Source: an uncultured Oscillospiraceae bacterium (GTDB lineage Bacteria > Bacillota_A > Clostridia > Oscillospirales > Oscillospiraceae). Taken from it: 10,433 nt of DNA. Position 1 is the first letter of the stretch. Every line of letters starts with the position of its first letter. Shown here one piece after another: positions 1 to 6,697 of the stretch. The DNA lies in the NCBI GenBank assembly GCA_900770015.1, contig CAAGIU010000391.1, positions 1 through 10,433 of the forward strand, written 5' to 3'. Position numbers and translations under genes: made by a program. Under the pieces are notes generated by a model. The model did not search any database. It worked only from the letters and a program-made list of their open reading frames with translations, and was not told the origin of the DNA.

Positions 1-52
1 CAGAGGGAGCCTTGGTGAACGCTGTTCGTTACTCGGTTCCATGCAACGTATA

Positions 53-70
53 GACAAATTACAATTTGTC
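53..70. repeat. Intergenic AT-rich palindrome (copy 1)
   Basis: Perfect inverted repeat with 8-nt arms, gacaaatt and aatttgtc, around a 2-nt centre. It lies 22 nt beyond the stop codon of the M24 peptidase gene. Similar palindromes occur at 2742-2751, 9491-9506 and 10340-10354. It is too AT-rich and has no T-run, so it is not a classic terminator. Bases 1-52 hold no supportable gene; they contain a small gaac/gttc hairpin near 18-28. Confidence 0.6.
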
Positions 71-92
71 CATATGCGCAGAAAAGCCGATA

Positions 93-1139
93 TTACAGCA
101 CTTCCTGATCCTTGGGGTAGCTGTTGAGCACTCTGCAGCCGTCCTTGGTGACGCAGACCAGGTCCTCGATGCGGATGCCCACTCTGCCGGGGATGTAGAT
201 GCCGGGCTCGATGGAGAAGCACATGCCCTCCTGGACGATAACCTCGTCGGTGGCGGAGACATCGAAGGGCTCGTGAACCTCCATGCCGATGCCGTGGCCC
301 AGGCGGTGGATGAAGTATTCGCCGTAGCCCGCGTCCTCGATGACCTTCCGGGCGGCCAGATCGATGTCTCTGAAGGGAATGCCCGGCTTTACCGCGGCGA
401 TACCGGCAAGATTGGCTTTCAGGACGGTGTCGTAGATCTCCTTCTCGGAGTTTCTGCCCACAAAGAAGGTGCGGGTCATGTCGCTGCAGTAGCCGTCCAC
501 GATGCAGCCCATGTCCACCACCACGGCTTCGCCTTCCTTCAGAACCCGGTCGCCGGGGATGCCGTGGGGGTCGGCCGCGTGATCGCCGTAGGCCACGATG
601 GTGTCGAAGGAGTTGCCCTGGGAGCAGGCGCGGAAGAGGGCGTCAATTTCGTCCCGCAGCGCCGCTTCGGATTTGCCTGCCTGAATCAGGGAGGCCACCT
701 TTGCCATGACGGCGTCGTTTCTCCGGGAGGCTTCGATCATCTTCTCCTGCTCGTCGGCGGTTTTGATGGCCTTCACCTCGTCGATGACGGTGCCCACGGT
801 GAGTTTCAGATGGGGATTCTTTTCCGGCAGGGGCAGCAGGAAACGGGCAGGGAAGGTCTTGTCCACCGCCACGGTGCCCTCCAGGAGCTGCGCCAGCATG
901 GCAACGCCGTCCTGGGCATCGGAGTAGCGGAGAATGGGGATCTGCTGCATTTCACAGGGGAACAGCTGGTTAACAAGCAGGACGCTGCTGCCGTCGCGCT
1001 TCACCACCAGAGCCAGCAGCCGCTCTCCGGGGGCAAAACGGGTGCCGGTGAAATAGAGGATCGCTCTGGGATCGGAAATCAGCGCGGTGTCGATGCCTTT
1101 GACAAGCATTCTGTCAACCAGACGGGAAATTGCGTTCAT
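93..1139 (-). CDS. M24-family metallopeptidase, Xaa-Pro aminopeptidase/dipeptidase-like
   Basis: Cytoplasmic metallopeptidase predicted to cleave peptides at an N-terminal X-Pro bond. Residues 1-125 form the creatinase-type N-terminal domain and about 130-348 the pita-bread catalytic domain. All five dinuclear metal ligands are visible, numbered from the ATG: Asp209 (VVVDMG), Asp220 (SDMTRTF), His282 (LGHGIG), Glu311 (SIEPGIY) and Glu325 (RIED). The length of 348 aa is normal for the family. The start is ambiguous: AGGAG at 1152-1156 is 12 nt from this ATG but only 6 nt from an in-frame TTG at 1145 that would add two residues. It is the last gene of the esterase-HAD-M24 unit, 36-42 nt after the HAD stop. 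No signal peptide is seen. The family call is firm; the substrate is inferred. Confidence 0.93.
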   Translation of the reverse strand: MNAISRLVDRMLVKGIDTALISDPRAILYFTGTRFAPGERLLALVVKRDGSSVLLVNQLFPCEMQQIPILRYSDAQDGVAMLAQLLEGTVAVDKTFPARFLLPLPEKNPHLKLTVGTVIDEVKAIKTADEQEKMIEASRRNDAVMAKVASLIQAGKSEAALRDEIDALFRACSQGNSFDTIVAYGDHAADPHGIPGDRVLKEGEAVVVDMGCIVDGYCSDMTRTFFVGRNSEKEIYDTVLKANLAGIAAVKPGIPFRDIDLAARKVIEDAGYGEYFIHRLGHGIGMEVHEPFDVSATDEVIVQEGMCFSIEPGIYIPGRVGIRIEDLVCVTKDGCRVLNSYPKDQEVL

Positions 1140-1181
1140 AGTCAATCATTGCTCCTTTTTGGTAGGTGTATTGCGTTTTTA

Positions 1182-1910
1182 TTACAGGGTGTGCACAAGA
1201 TCAAAGATCTTTTCCAGCCGGGTGCAGCTGTCCGGCAGGGGGCCGGTGGGGGCGGGGGACTGCTGGGTTTGGACGTAAAAGCTGTCCAGACCTGCTTTGG
1301 CGGCGCCGTGGCAGTCGGCGATGTCGTCGTTGCCCACCATGACGGTCTGCTGCGGGTCCAGACCGTATTTTTCCATCAGAATGTGGTAGAACTCCGGGTC
1401 GGGCTTCTTCCTGCCGGCCTCGGAGGAGAGGATGCTGCCGTCCAGCCGGGTGTCCAGCCCCAGCAGGGTCAGCTCCGGCCGGGTGAACAGGGCCTGGGCG
1501 TTGGAGAGGAGAAACACCTGCTTGCCGTGGCGGTGGAGGGTTTCCAGCATGGCCGGTACGCCGGGGAACAGCTTCAGCTTCCTAAGGGACAGCAGGCGGA
1601 AGGTTCTGGCAAACTCCGCGATGCCCCGGTCATCGATGGACACGCCTGTGTCTTCAAAAAAGCCCCGGAACACCACGGCGATGTCGATCTCCGGTTCGGC
1701 TCCGGCAGGGAGTACGGCCCGGGCCTGGGCATCCAGACGGCGGATTTCGGATTGATAGCGTTCCTTCAGCTCCCAAGGGGAACGGTCAACGCCCTGCATC
1801 CCCAGCAGGCGGCTGACGCCGCGCCAGAAGGCGGGACTTTCCTCGTTGGTGTGGATGTCCGCCAGGGTGCCGTAGAGATCAAACAGGTAGTTCTGATATT
1901 GCTTTGCCAT
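1182..1910 (-). CDS. HAD-superfamily hydrolase
   Basis: Haloacid-dehalogenase-type hydrolase of 242 aa, probably a small-molecule phosphatase in the cytoplasm. The four HAD motifs are present in order: motif I FDLYGTL with nucleophile Asp11, motif II LLSN with Ser136, motif III Lys168/169 in GRKKPDPEF, and motif IV VGNDDIAD with Asp195/Asp199. A helical cap lies between residues about 18 and 110 (C1 type). The second motif I acid, usually the general acid Asp13, is Tyr here, as also seen in haloacid dehalogenases and some uncharacterised phosphatases, so phosphatase activity should not be taken for granted. The ATG follows the esterase stop by 2 nt with only a weak AAGG upstream, which suggests translational coupling. 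Substrate unknown. Confidence 0.88.
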   Translation of the reverse strand: MAKQYQNYLFDLYGTLADIHTNEESPAFWRGVSRLLGMQGVDRSPWELKERYQSEIRRLDAQARAVLPAGAEPEIDIAVVFRGFFEDTGVSIDDRGIAEFARTFRLLSLRKLKLFPGVPAMLETLHRHGKQVFLLSNAQALFTRPELTLLGLDTRLDGSILSSEAGRKKPDPEFYHILMEKYGLDPQQTVMVGNDDIADCHGAAKAGLDSFYVQTQQSPAPTGPLPDSCTRLEKIFDLVHTL

Positions 1911-1912
1911 GG

Positions 1913-2692
1913 TCAGCCTTCCATCCAGAGATAGTTCATAAAGCCGGGCACCTGCTTTTCCCAGTCCGCTTCGCAGTGGCCGCCGAAGCGCTGGCAGTAC
2001 AGGCGCACATCCACGTTCTGCTGCTGCAGCAGAGCCTCCACCGCCAGATGGTTCCGGGCGGTCTGACTCTGCCAGTCCTCATCGGGATTTTCCCGGGTGC
2101 CGCCTGCTTCCTCGGTGCCCCAGGACAGGTAGACGCGGGTGTTGGAATCCAGAGGGTGGGCCACGATGTCCCGGACCACATCCCCGAAGCAGGGGAAAAT
2201 GGTGCTGGAAAGGCAGGCGGCCTTGGAGAACACATGGTTGTAAGCGATGCAGGCGTACAGGCTCATCAGGCCGCCCATGCTGGAGCCGCCGATGCCGGTG
2301 GCCTCCCGGAAGGGATAGGTGCGGTATTCCCGGTCGATCATGGGCTTGACCTCCTGGACGATCCAGTCCATGGTGGCCTTGCCGGTGCCGCGAACCGGGC
2401 CCAGGAAAAAATTGCCGAAGCTGTAGGGGCTGTACTCGCTGAGCCGCTCCTTGCCCTCGTGGCCGCATTCCATGCCGACCACGATCATCTCCTTGCCCCA
2501 GGAATCCAGGAAGGTTTCCAGCCCCCAGGATTTTCCGTAGGTGGCGTCGCCATCCCGGTAGAGGTTGTGGCCGTCGAAGAAATACATGACGGGATAGCGT
2601 CTGTCGGAAGTATCATAATCGTTGGGCAGATAGATGTGCAGAGGGCGGTTTTTGCCCTTGGGGGTATAGAGAAAGTCACGTTTTTCAATCAT
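1913..2692 (-). CDS. Alpha/beta-hydrolase esterase (esterase D / enterochelin-esterase-like family)
   Basis: A 259-aa cytoplasmic serine hydrolase of the putative esterase family that includes esterase D, Fes-type esterases and antigen 85. The nucleophile elbow GGSSMGG places the catalytic Ser at 138, the HYLP/YFFDG region at about 19-41 forms the early strands and oxyanion segment, and GGH at 237-239 supplies the catalytic His. No signal peptide is seen, so the substrate is intracellular. The open frame extends back to 2950 but the added residues are not family-like. ATG 2692 is chosen because GAGG lies 8 nt upstream and the protein starts directly in the first strand. It heads the esterase-HAD-M24 operon under the promoter at 2799-2827. 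Possible roles are acyl-ester or drug-ester hydrolysis; the substrate cannot be read from sequence. Confidence 0.88.
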   Translation of the reverse strand: MIEKRDFLYTPKGKNRPLHIYLPNDYDTSDRRYPVMYFFDGHNLYRDGDATYGKSWGLETFLDSWGKEMIVVGMECGHEGKERLSEYSPYSFGNFFLGPVRGTGKATMDWIVQEVKPMIDREYRTYPFREATGIGGSSMGGLMSLYACIAYNHVFSKAACLSSTIFPCFGDVVRDIVAHPLDSNTRVYLSWGTEEAGGTRENPDEDWQSQTARNHLAVEALLQQQNVDVRLYCQRFGGHCEADWEKQVPGFMNYLWMEG

Positions 2693-2741
2693 TTCGGAAG
2701 CCTCACTTTTTTGTGCTGATCGTCCTTGCCCGGCAATGGGG

Positions 2742-2751
2742 AATTGCAATT
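2742..2751. repeat. AT-rich palindrome (degraded copy 2) in the esterase leader
   Basis: aattgcaatt is a perfect 10-nt palindrome; on the minus strand it reads ggcaaattgcaattc, resembling the copies at 9491 and 10340. It lies in the predicted 5' leader of the esterase operon. Flanking cggcaa (2731-2736) and ttgccg (2751-2756) form a 6-bp inverted repeat around it, and ttgcc at 2726-2730 could compete for the same ggcaa. Confidence 0.4.
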
Positions 2752-2798
2752 TGCCGTTTTTCGGGCGGAAACCGACAAGCACATTCTGATTTGGGGAA

Positions 2799-2827
2799 AT
2801 TATACCACACCCCGTCACCAGGCACAA
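2799..2827 (-). promoter_or_regulatory. Sigma-70-type promoter of the esterase-HAD-M24 operon
   Basis: On the minus strand a consensus TATAAT (2804-2799) is preceded by TTGTGC (2827-2822) at exactly 17 nt. The predicted transcript starts near 2792, giving a leader of about 100 nt before the ATG at 2692. The promoter lies immediately after the terminator of the upstream operon, as expected for an independent unit. Confidence 0.7.
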
Positions 2828-2832
2828 GAGAG

Positions 2833-2866
2833 AATAAAAAGAAGGGACCGGATTTTCCGATCCCTT
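2833..2866 (-). terminator. Rho-independent terminator after the PpiC-C39 gene
   Basis: On the minus strand, 8 nt beyond the TAA stop, AAGGGATCGG pairs with CCGGTCCCTT (10 bp with one G-U) around a 5-nt AAAAT loop, followed by C and TTTTTATT. This is a textbook intrinsic terminator ending the M15B / PpiC-C39 transcript. Confidence 0.85.
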
Positions 2867-2874
2867 TTGGCTTC

Positions 2875-4977
2875 TTATGCGGCGGTGAATTCCTCCAGAA
2901 TGCTCAGGAAACCATTCCTTCTGGACAGCGCAGCCGAGCATTTGGGGCATATGTATTCACCGTACAGCAGATGCTGCAGGCCGCCGTCGCCGCAGCGGGT
3001 GCAGGCGGGGGTGGTAACCACCTTCTTCTGGAAGATGAAGAAATTGGTGCCGCCGGAGGTGATGTCGAAGCGCGTAAAGTAATCCACCTTATGGCCTTCC
3101 AGCTTGCCGTAGTTGGCGATGTTGGAATCCCGGACCTGGAAGGTGTCGTCGTCGGGATAGTACTGCTGCAGCAGCAGATAGTGGCCCGCGCTGGTGAAAT
3201 TGCCCAGCACCTGCAGGCTGACCACCCGGTTGCCCTCCAGCAGCGCCTGGATGGCCTCGTCAATGCTGAAGGTCCGGTGATCCAGCTGGAAGCCCAGCTC
3301 GGCGGGGACGTAGACGAACAGCTCCGCCATGGTGCCGTTTTCGTCGTGGTATTTGTAGTAGTCCTTTGCCAGCATGGCGGGGGTGTGGAGCTCGTCGGTC
3401 ATGTAGGTTGCCAGCATGGCCATGGTGGTGATGCCGCAGCCGCCCCGGCCCACGGTGGAGCTGCCGTAGCTGGTGGTGGCATAGTCCTGCTGTAAGTAGA
3501 CGATGGCCTCGGGGAACCGCTCATGGGCGATGTCCGGGTAGAGGACTTCCTCCAGGGTGATGGCCTGCTGACTGACATCTGCCCAGAGGGCCACGGAATC
3601 AAAGTGCGTCGTCAGCGTTGCCTTGGATAGAAGGGCGTCCCACAGCTTCAGCAGGGCGTTGTGTTCCAGAGATTCCCGGACGGCTTCCTCCGTCTCGCTG
3701 TGGCGGCCCACGAAGAACACAATGTGGTATCCCAGGTTGGTGCGGAGGATGGTGTAGTCGTTCGGCTGACGCGCCTCGTCAAAGCACCATTCGTCCAGCT
3801 GGCTGATGAGCTGACCGGGGCGCAGACGGGTGTAGAGGCCACCGTTTTCCCTGGAGCCGGGGTCCTGGGAATTTTCATAGGCCACCCGGGAGAAATTGAT
3901 GTTCTTTCCGTCCTCGATCATGTTGGTGGGATAGCTGTTCAGCCAGCTCTTCACCAGCTTTTCCGCCTGTTCCCGGCATCTGTCCCACTGATTTTTGGTG
4001 GCGCTGACCCTTCCGCTGGCTGCCACCTGGGCGCCCTCCGGGATCAGCAGGATGTGGCGGATGTCCACGGTGCAGTCCTCGTCCTGGGGCATCTTTTCCA
4101 GCACGGCCTGGACATCCTCGTCGGATACCTCCACATAGTAGCTCTTCTCGGTGAAGTACATATAGGCGGTGTTGTAGGTTTTTGCCGCATCGACGACAGC
4201 CTGCGCATCCACCCCGGAGCCGAAGAGGGCTTGGGTGTAGTCAATCAGACTTTCATAGCCCATTTCCTTTGCCAGAGTGCCCAGCTTGTTTTCCAGATCG
4301 TCCAGGTAGGCCTGATGGGTTTTGTTGGGAGTGTAGCAGTCCTTGTCGGCGTAGAGAAAATCGTTCACCGGCAGCTCCGGCGCGATGTTGGGGGTGTGCA
4401 GATCCTGATAGAAGTTGGGCTGGAAGGCCTCCTCGGTGATGATCTGAGGCCCCTGGGAATCCACCACCAGCGCCTGCTGGGCGTGCCAATTCTGGATGGC
4501 CCGGTTCAGGAAATAATGCTGCCAGGAGAGAGTGCCGTCCCCCAGGGGGCAGAGCTGGTAATCCAGAGGCTGGCTGAAATCCGGCATGGACTCCTGATGT
4601 CGGCTGCGGAAGGCGGTGATCTCCGACAGGTAGAGCACCTGCAGCTCTGCGTTGGTCAGCTCCTGATCGCCGCAGACAGCCACCACGGTATCCGCGGCCG
4701 CTTCGGCGTCCTCTGAGCTTACGGTGTAGCTTTCCTTGCAGAGAATGCTGGCGGGGTCATCGTCGCCGGAGACGGCATAGGGGGAAGCTTCCGTGGGGAC
4801 GGTGGCCTCGGCGGACGGCTGGGGAAGCTGGATTTGCGCTTCGGTCTGTCTGGATGTCAGATAGAAGTACAGCAGCAGAACGGCTGCAATCAGCAGTACG
4901 GTGACCGCGGCCACCAGCGTAAGGAGTGCTGCGAGGGTGGGTCTGCGGGAAGACCGCTTCATGGGGTATGGGTGCAT
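2875..4977 (-). CDS. Membrane-anchored PpiC foldase / C39-like peptidase / zinc-ribbon fusion
   Basis: A 700-aa protein with modules not usually found together. Residues about 16-40 form one membrane segment after basic residues, so the rest is probably extracytoplasmic. A low-complexity linker (45-95) leads to a SurA/PrsA-like helical region (95-300) and a parvulin PpiC region (303-425) with VDIRHILL, ENGGLY and LGYHIVFF. Then comes a papain-like C39-type domain (about 493-640): YGSSTVGRGGCG places the likely catalytic Cys at 514, AGHYLLL gives His599, and DSN gives Asp617. A C-terminal zinc ribbon uses Cys659/662 and Cys677/680. The start at 4977 has AGAGGA 7 nt upstream; Met6 has no ribosome binding site. 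It sits 19 nt after the M15B carboxypeptidase gene and ends in an intrinsic terminator. It probably folds or processes exported proteins; a substrate is unknown, and a zinc ribbon outside the cell would be unusual. Confidence 0.85.
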   Translation of the reverse strand: MHPYPMKRSSRRPTLAALLTLVAAVTVLLIAAVLLLYFYLTSRQTEAQIQLPQPSAEATVPTEASPYAVSGDDDPASILCKESYTVSSEDAEAAADTVVAVCGDQELTNAELQVLYLSEITAFRSRHQESMPDFSQPLDYQLCPLGDGTLSWQHYFLNRAIQNWHAQQALVVDSQGPQIITEEAFQPNFYQDLHTPNIAPELPVNDFLYADKDCYTPNKTHQAYLDDLENKLGTLAKEMGYESLIDYTQALFGSGVDAQAVVDAAKTYNTAYMYFTEKSYYVEVSDEDVQAVLEKMPQDEDCTVDIRHILLIPEGAQVAASGRVSATKNQWDRCREQAEKLVKSWLNSYPTNMIEDGKNINFSRVAYENSQDPGSRENGGLYTRLRPGQLISQLDEWCFDEARQPNDYTILRTNLGYHIVFFVGRHSETEEAVRESLEHNALLKLWDALLSKATLTTHFDSVALWADVSQQAITLEEVLYPDIAHERFPEAIVYLQQDYATTSYGSSTVGRGGCGITTMAMLATYMTDELHTPAMLAKDYYKYHDENGTMAELFVYVPAELGFQLDHRTFSIDEAIQALLEGNRVVSLQVLGNFTSAGHYLLLQQYYPDDDTFQVRDSNIANYGKLEGHKVDYFTRFDITSGGTNFFIFQKKVVTTPACTRCGDGGLQHLLYGEYICPKCSAALSRRNGFLSILEEFTAA

Positions 4978-4996
4978 AGTGTGATCCTCTTTGCCA

Positions 4997-6334
4997 TCAG
5001 GCCGCGCCCAGGTATTCTTCCAGACACAGGCCCGAATCCTTCATCGCCATGGAGACCTCGGTGCCCACATAGCGGTAGTGCCAATGTTCGTAGGTGATGC
5101 CGGTGATATCGCTTTTCCCCTCCGGGTAGCGGAGGATGAAGCCGTATTCCCAGCAGTGCTCATGGAGCCAGACCGGGTCCACGGAGCAGACCACATCCAC
5201 GGCAAGGCCGGTGTGATGCTCGCTGTAGCCGGGAACGGCCACGGTTTCCAGGGTCTTGGCGTAGGCGGAGTCCCGGTCCATGCCGTCTTCCATATAGCCT
5301 GCCATCCGCTCGTTGAGAATGGTGGTCTGCTCGTCCACGGTGCGGTAGCCGCAGTTGAGCCAGCATTCGATGCCGGTGGCCCGGCAGTCCAGAATCATCT
5401 GCCGCAGGCTTTCCTCGGCGATGGCGGCAACTCTTGCCCACTGGCCGTAGCGCACCAGCTCCACCTGGTAGCCGTCGGGCAGGGGGTATTTGTAATTCAC
5501 CAGCAAAACGTAGATGCCCTCGGGGGTGAAGAAGCAGGTCTGCCCGTCGATGACGGTGGGCTCGGTGGCGGGGCTGCCGTCCTCCAGCAGATAATAGGCG
5601 TATTCGCCCTGCCGGAGCCAGCCGGTGTGCATGGTGCCGTCTTCTTCAAAATAGCGGCGCTTGCCGTCGATCTCCTGCCAGCCGGTGACCATGGCGCCGC
5701 TGTCGTCAAAGTAGTAGCGATCTTCATTCAGATCCAGCCAGCCCTGCAGCATCAGGCCGCTGGTTTCAAAGAAGTAGTAGGTGTTGCCGTCCAGCTGGGT
5801 CAGACCGGTGCTCAGGTGGCCGCTTTCCGAAAGGTGGTAGACGCCCTCGGGGGTATGGAGCCAGCCGGTGACCAGGGTGCCGTCCTCGCTGAGGTAGTAC
5901 CGGGAGCCGTCGATGGTCTGCCAGCCGGTGGCAAGCTGGTTGCCCTCCAGAAAATACCGCCGCTGACCGTCCACGGAATTCCAGCCGGAGAGGGAAGCAC
6001 CGGTTTCGGTGAGATAATAGCGGTTTCCGTCCTCCTCGATCCATCCGGTGCGCCGGACGCCGGCGGGGCTGAACCAGAAGCGAGCGCCTTCTATGGTTTG
6101 CCAGCCGGTGACCATGATGCCGTTTTCATCGAAGAAATACTGGTTTCCATCCTCCTCCATCCATCCGGTGATGGGTTCACCCCGGGAGTCCAGATAGGAA
6201 TAGAGTCCGTTTTCCTCCGTCCAGCCGCTGCGGTCCATGCCGAAGGCCATCCATAAAAACACTGCCAGCGTAATGAGAATGCCGGCAGTCGTGATTCCAA
6301 AGACAACTTTCAGAGCTTTGCTGCGTGATTTCAT
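4997..6334 (-). CDS. M15B D-alanyl-D-alanine carboxypeptidase with GW cell-wall-binding repeats
   Basis: A 445-aa envelope enzyme predicted to trim the terminal D-Ala from peptidoglycan stem peptides (VanY/DacB-like). A membrane anchor spans about 9-31. It is followed by eleven GW-type repeats of close to 20 residues (Gly-Trp at 37, 57, 77, 97, 117, 137, 157, then GL at 177, and GW at 198, 218, 238), of the choline/glucan-binding type. The catalytic domain (about 275-430) has SEHHTGLAVD, giving zinc ligands His373 and Asp380, and YEHWHYRYVG, giving Glu416 and His419. The eighth repeat has Leu in place of the conserved Trp. ATG 6334 follows GGAG by 6 nt. It is the first gene of a unit with the PpiC-C39 protein, from the promoter at 6368-6396. 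Unlike many M15 enzymes, the binding repeats come before the enzyme and next to the membrane anchor. Confidence 0.92.
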   Translation of the reverse strand: MKSRSKALKVVFGITTAGILITLAVFLWMAFGMDRSGWTEENGLYSYLDSRGEPITGWMEEDGNQYFFDENGIMVTGWQTIEGARFWFSPAGVRRTGWIEEDGNRYYLTETGASLSGWNSVDGQRRYFLEGNQLATGWQTIDGSRYYLSEDGTLVTGWLHTPEGVYHLSESGHLSTGLTQLDGNTYYFFETSGLMLQGWLDLNEDRYYFDDSGAMVTGWQEIDGKRRYFEEDGTMHTGWLRQGEYAYYLLEDGSPATEPTVIDGQTCFFTPEGIYVLLVNYKYPLPDGYQVELVRYGQWARVAAIAEESLRQMILDCRATGIECWLNCGYRTVDEQTTILNERMAGYMEDGMDRDSAYAKTLETVAVPGYSEHHTGLAVDVVCSVDPVWLHEHCWEYGFILRYPEGKSDITGITYEHWHYRYVGTEVSMAMKDSGLCLEEYLGAA

Positions 6335-6367
6335 GCGTTTCTCCTGCTTTTGCGTTTATTTTGAACC

Positions 6368-6396
6368 ATATTACCATATTTTCCCCGGAATTGCAA
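6368..6396 (-). promoter_or_regulatory. Sigma-70-type promoter of the M15B / PpiC-C39 operon
   Basis: On the minus strand TTGCAA (6396-6391) and TAATAT (6373-6368) are separated by 17 nt. The transcript would start near 6361, about 27 nt before the ATG at 6334, with the GGAG ribosome binding site inside this leader. Confidence 0.65.
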
Positions 6397-6410
6397 GTTA
6401 AGAAAACCTT

Positions 6411-6422
6411 ATCTGATCAGAT
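6411..6422. promoter_or_regulatory. 12-bp perfect palindrome, possible operator
   Basis: atctgatcagat is a perfect 12-bp palindrome 15 nt upstream of the -35 box of the M15B operon. The position suits an activator or repressor site, but no second copy was seen in the window and no regulator can be assigned. Confidence 0.3.
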
Positions 6423-6446
6423 TGTCCTTCCGACAGGAAAACAGTC

Positions 6447-6586
6447 AGAGTGGAGAGTGAGGAGTGAAGAGTGAAGATCAAGCAAATCCACTGTTTTTGC
6501 ATATCTTTTGCAGTATTCAACGCAAATAAATTGGAGAAAAGGAACGTTTTCCTCATCTTCACTCTCCACTCTCCACTCTCCACTCT
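6447..6586. repeat. Heptad inverted-repeat element A
   Basis: Two 32-nt arms (6447-6478 and 6555-6586, inverted) surround a 76-nt spacer. Each arm is four AGAGTGR-like heptads followed by AGAT, with AGAT facing inward; the arms differ at 3 of 32 positions. Similarity may extend weakly outward (gacaggaa near 6432-6439; the inverse of gtcgggaa near 6596-6603). There is no coding capacity in the spacer. The organisation resembles a miniature inverted-repeat element, but no target-site duplication was established. Confidence 0.75.
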
Positions 6587-6697
6587 TCGTTCTGTTCCCG
6601 ACATTACGGTATGGAATCCCCGGGGAATTATACGCCTTTTGCATACTCTGGAAAAAACGGGAAAGGATAACGGCAGGAAGAAAGGGAGGGAGAGGGA

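Larger units (their letters stand above)
6335..6697. other. 363-nt divergent intergenic region
   Basis: This gap separates two divergent operons. From left to right it holds the minus-strand promoter (6368-6396), a 12-bp palindrome (6411-6422), the heptad inverted-repeat element (6447-6586), a GC palindrome tccccgggga (6617-6626), and the purine-rich ribosome binding site of the 6698 gene. No convincing open reading frame is seen. A plus-strand promoter was not found with confidence; TATACG near 6629 and CATACT at 6642-6647 are weak -10 candidates lacking good -35 partners. Confidence 0.6.

Noticed and set aside
1..52. A tRNA or other structured RNA at the left edge
   Set aside because: Only a 4-bp gaac/gttc hairpin is visible; no cloverleaf or T-arm can be built. 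The gagggagccttgg stretch may be the end of a dispersed repeat, but this cannot be shown from one copy.
66..1934. A 622-codon plus-strand open frame opposite the M24 and HAD genes
   Set aside because: It is antisense to two genes with complete catalytic motifs, has a composition typical of a reverse-frame shadow in GC-rich DNA, and shows no recognisable domain.
2693..2950. Upstream extension of the esterase to 2950
   Set aside because: The added residues would run through the terminator, promoter and leader and even into the preceding gene; ATG 2692 has a ribosome binding site and matches a family-like N-terminus.
4991..6256. A 421-codon plus-strand open frame opposite the M15B gene
   Set aside because: Its periodic G/V/A-rich sequence mirrors the 20-residue GW repeats on the other strand, and the opposite strand has clear M15 motifs.
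6447..6586. Purine-rich repeats as a CRISPR array
   Set aside because: The repeating unit is a 7-nt heptad without unique spacers, arranged as inverted arms, and no cas genes are present.
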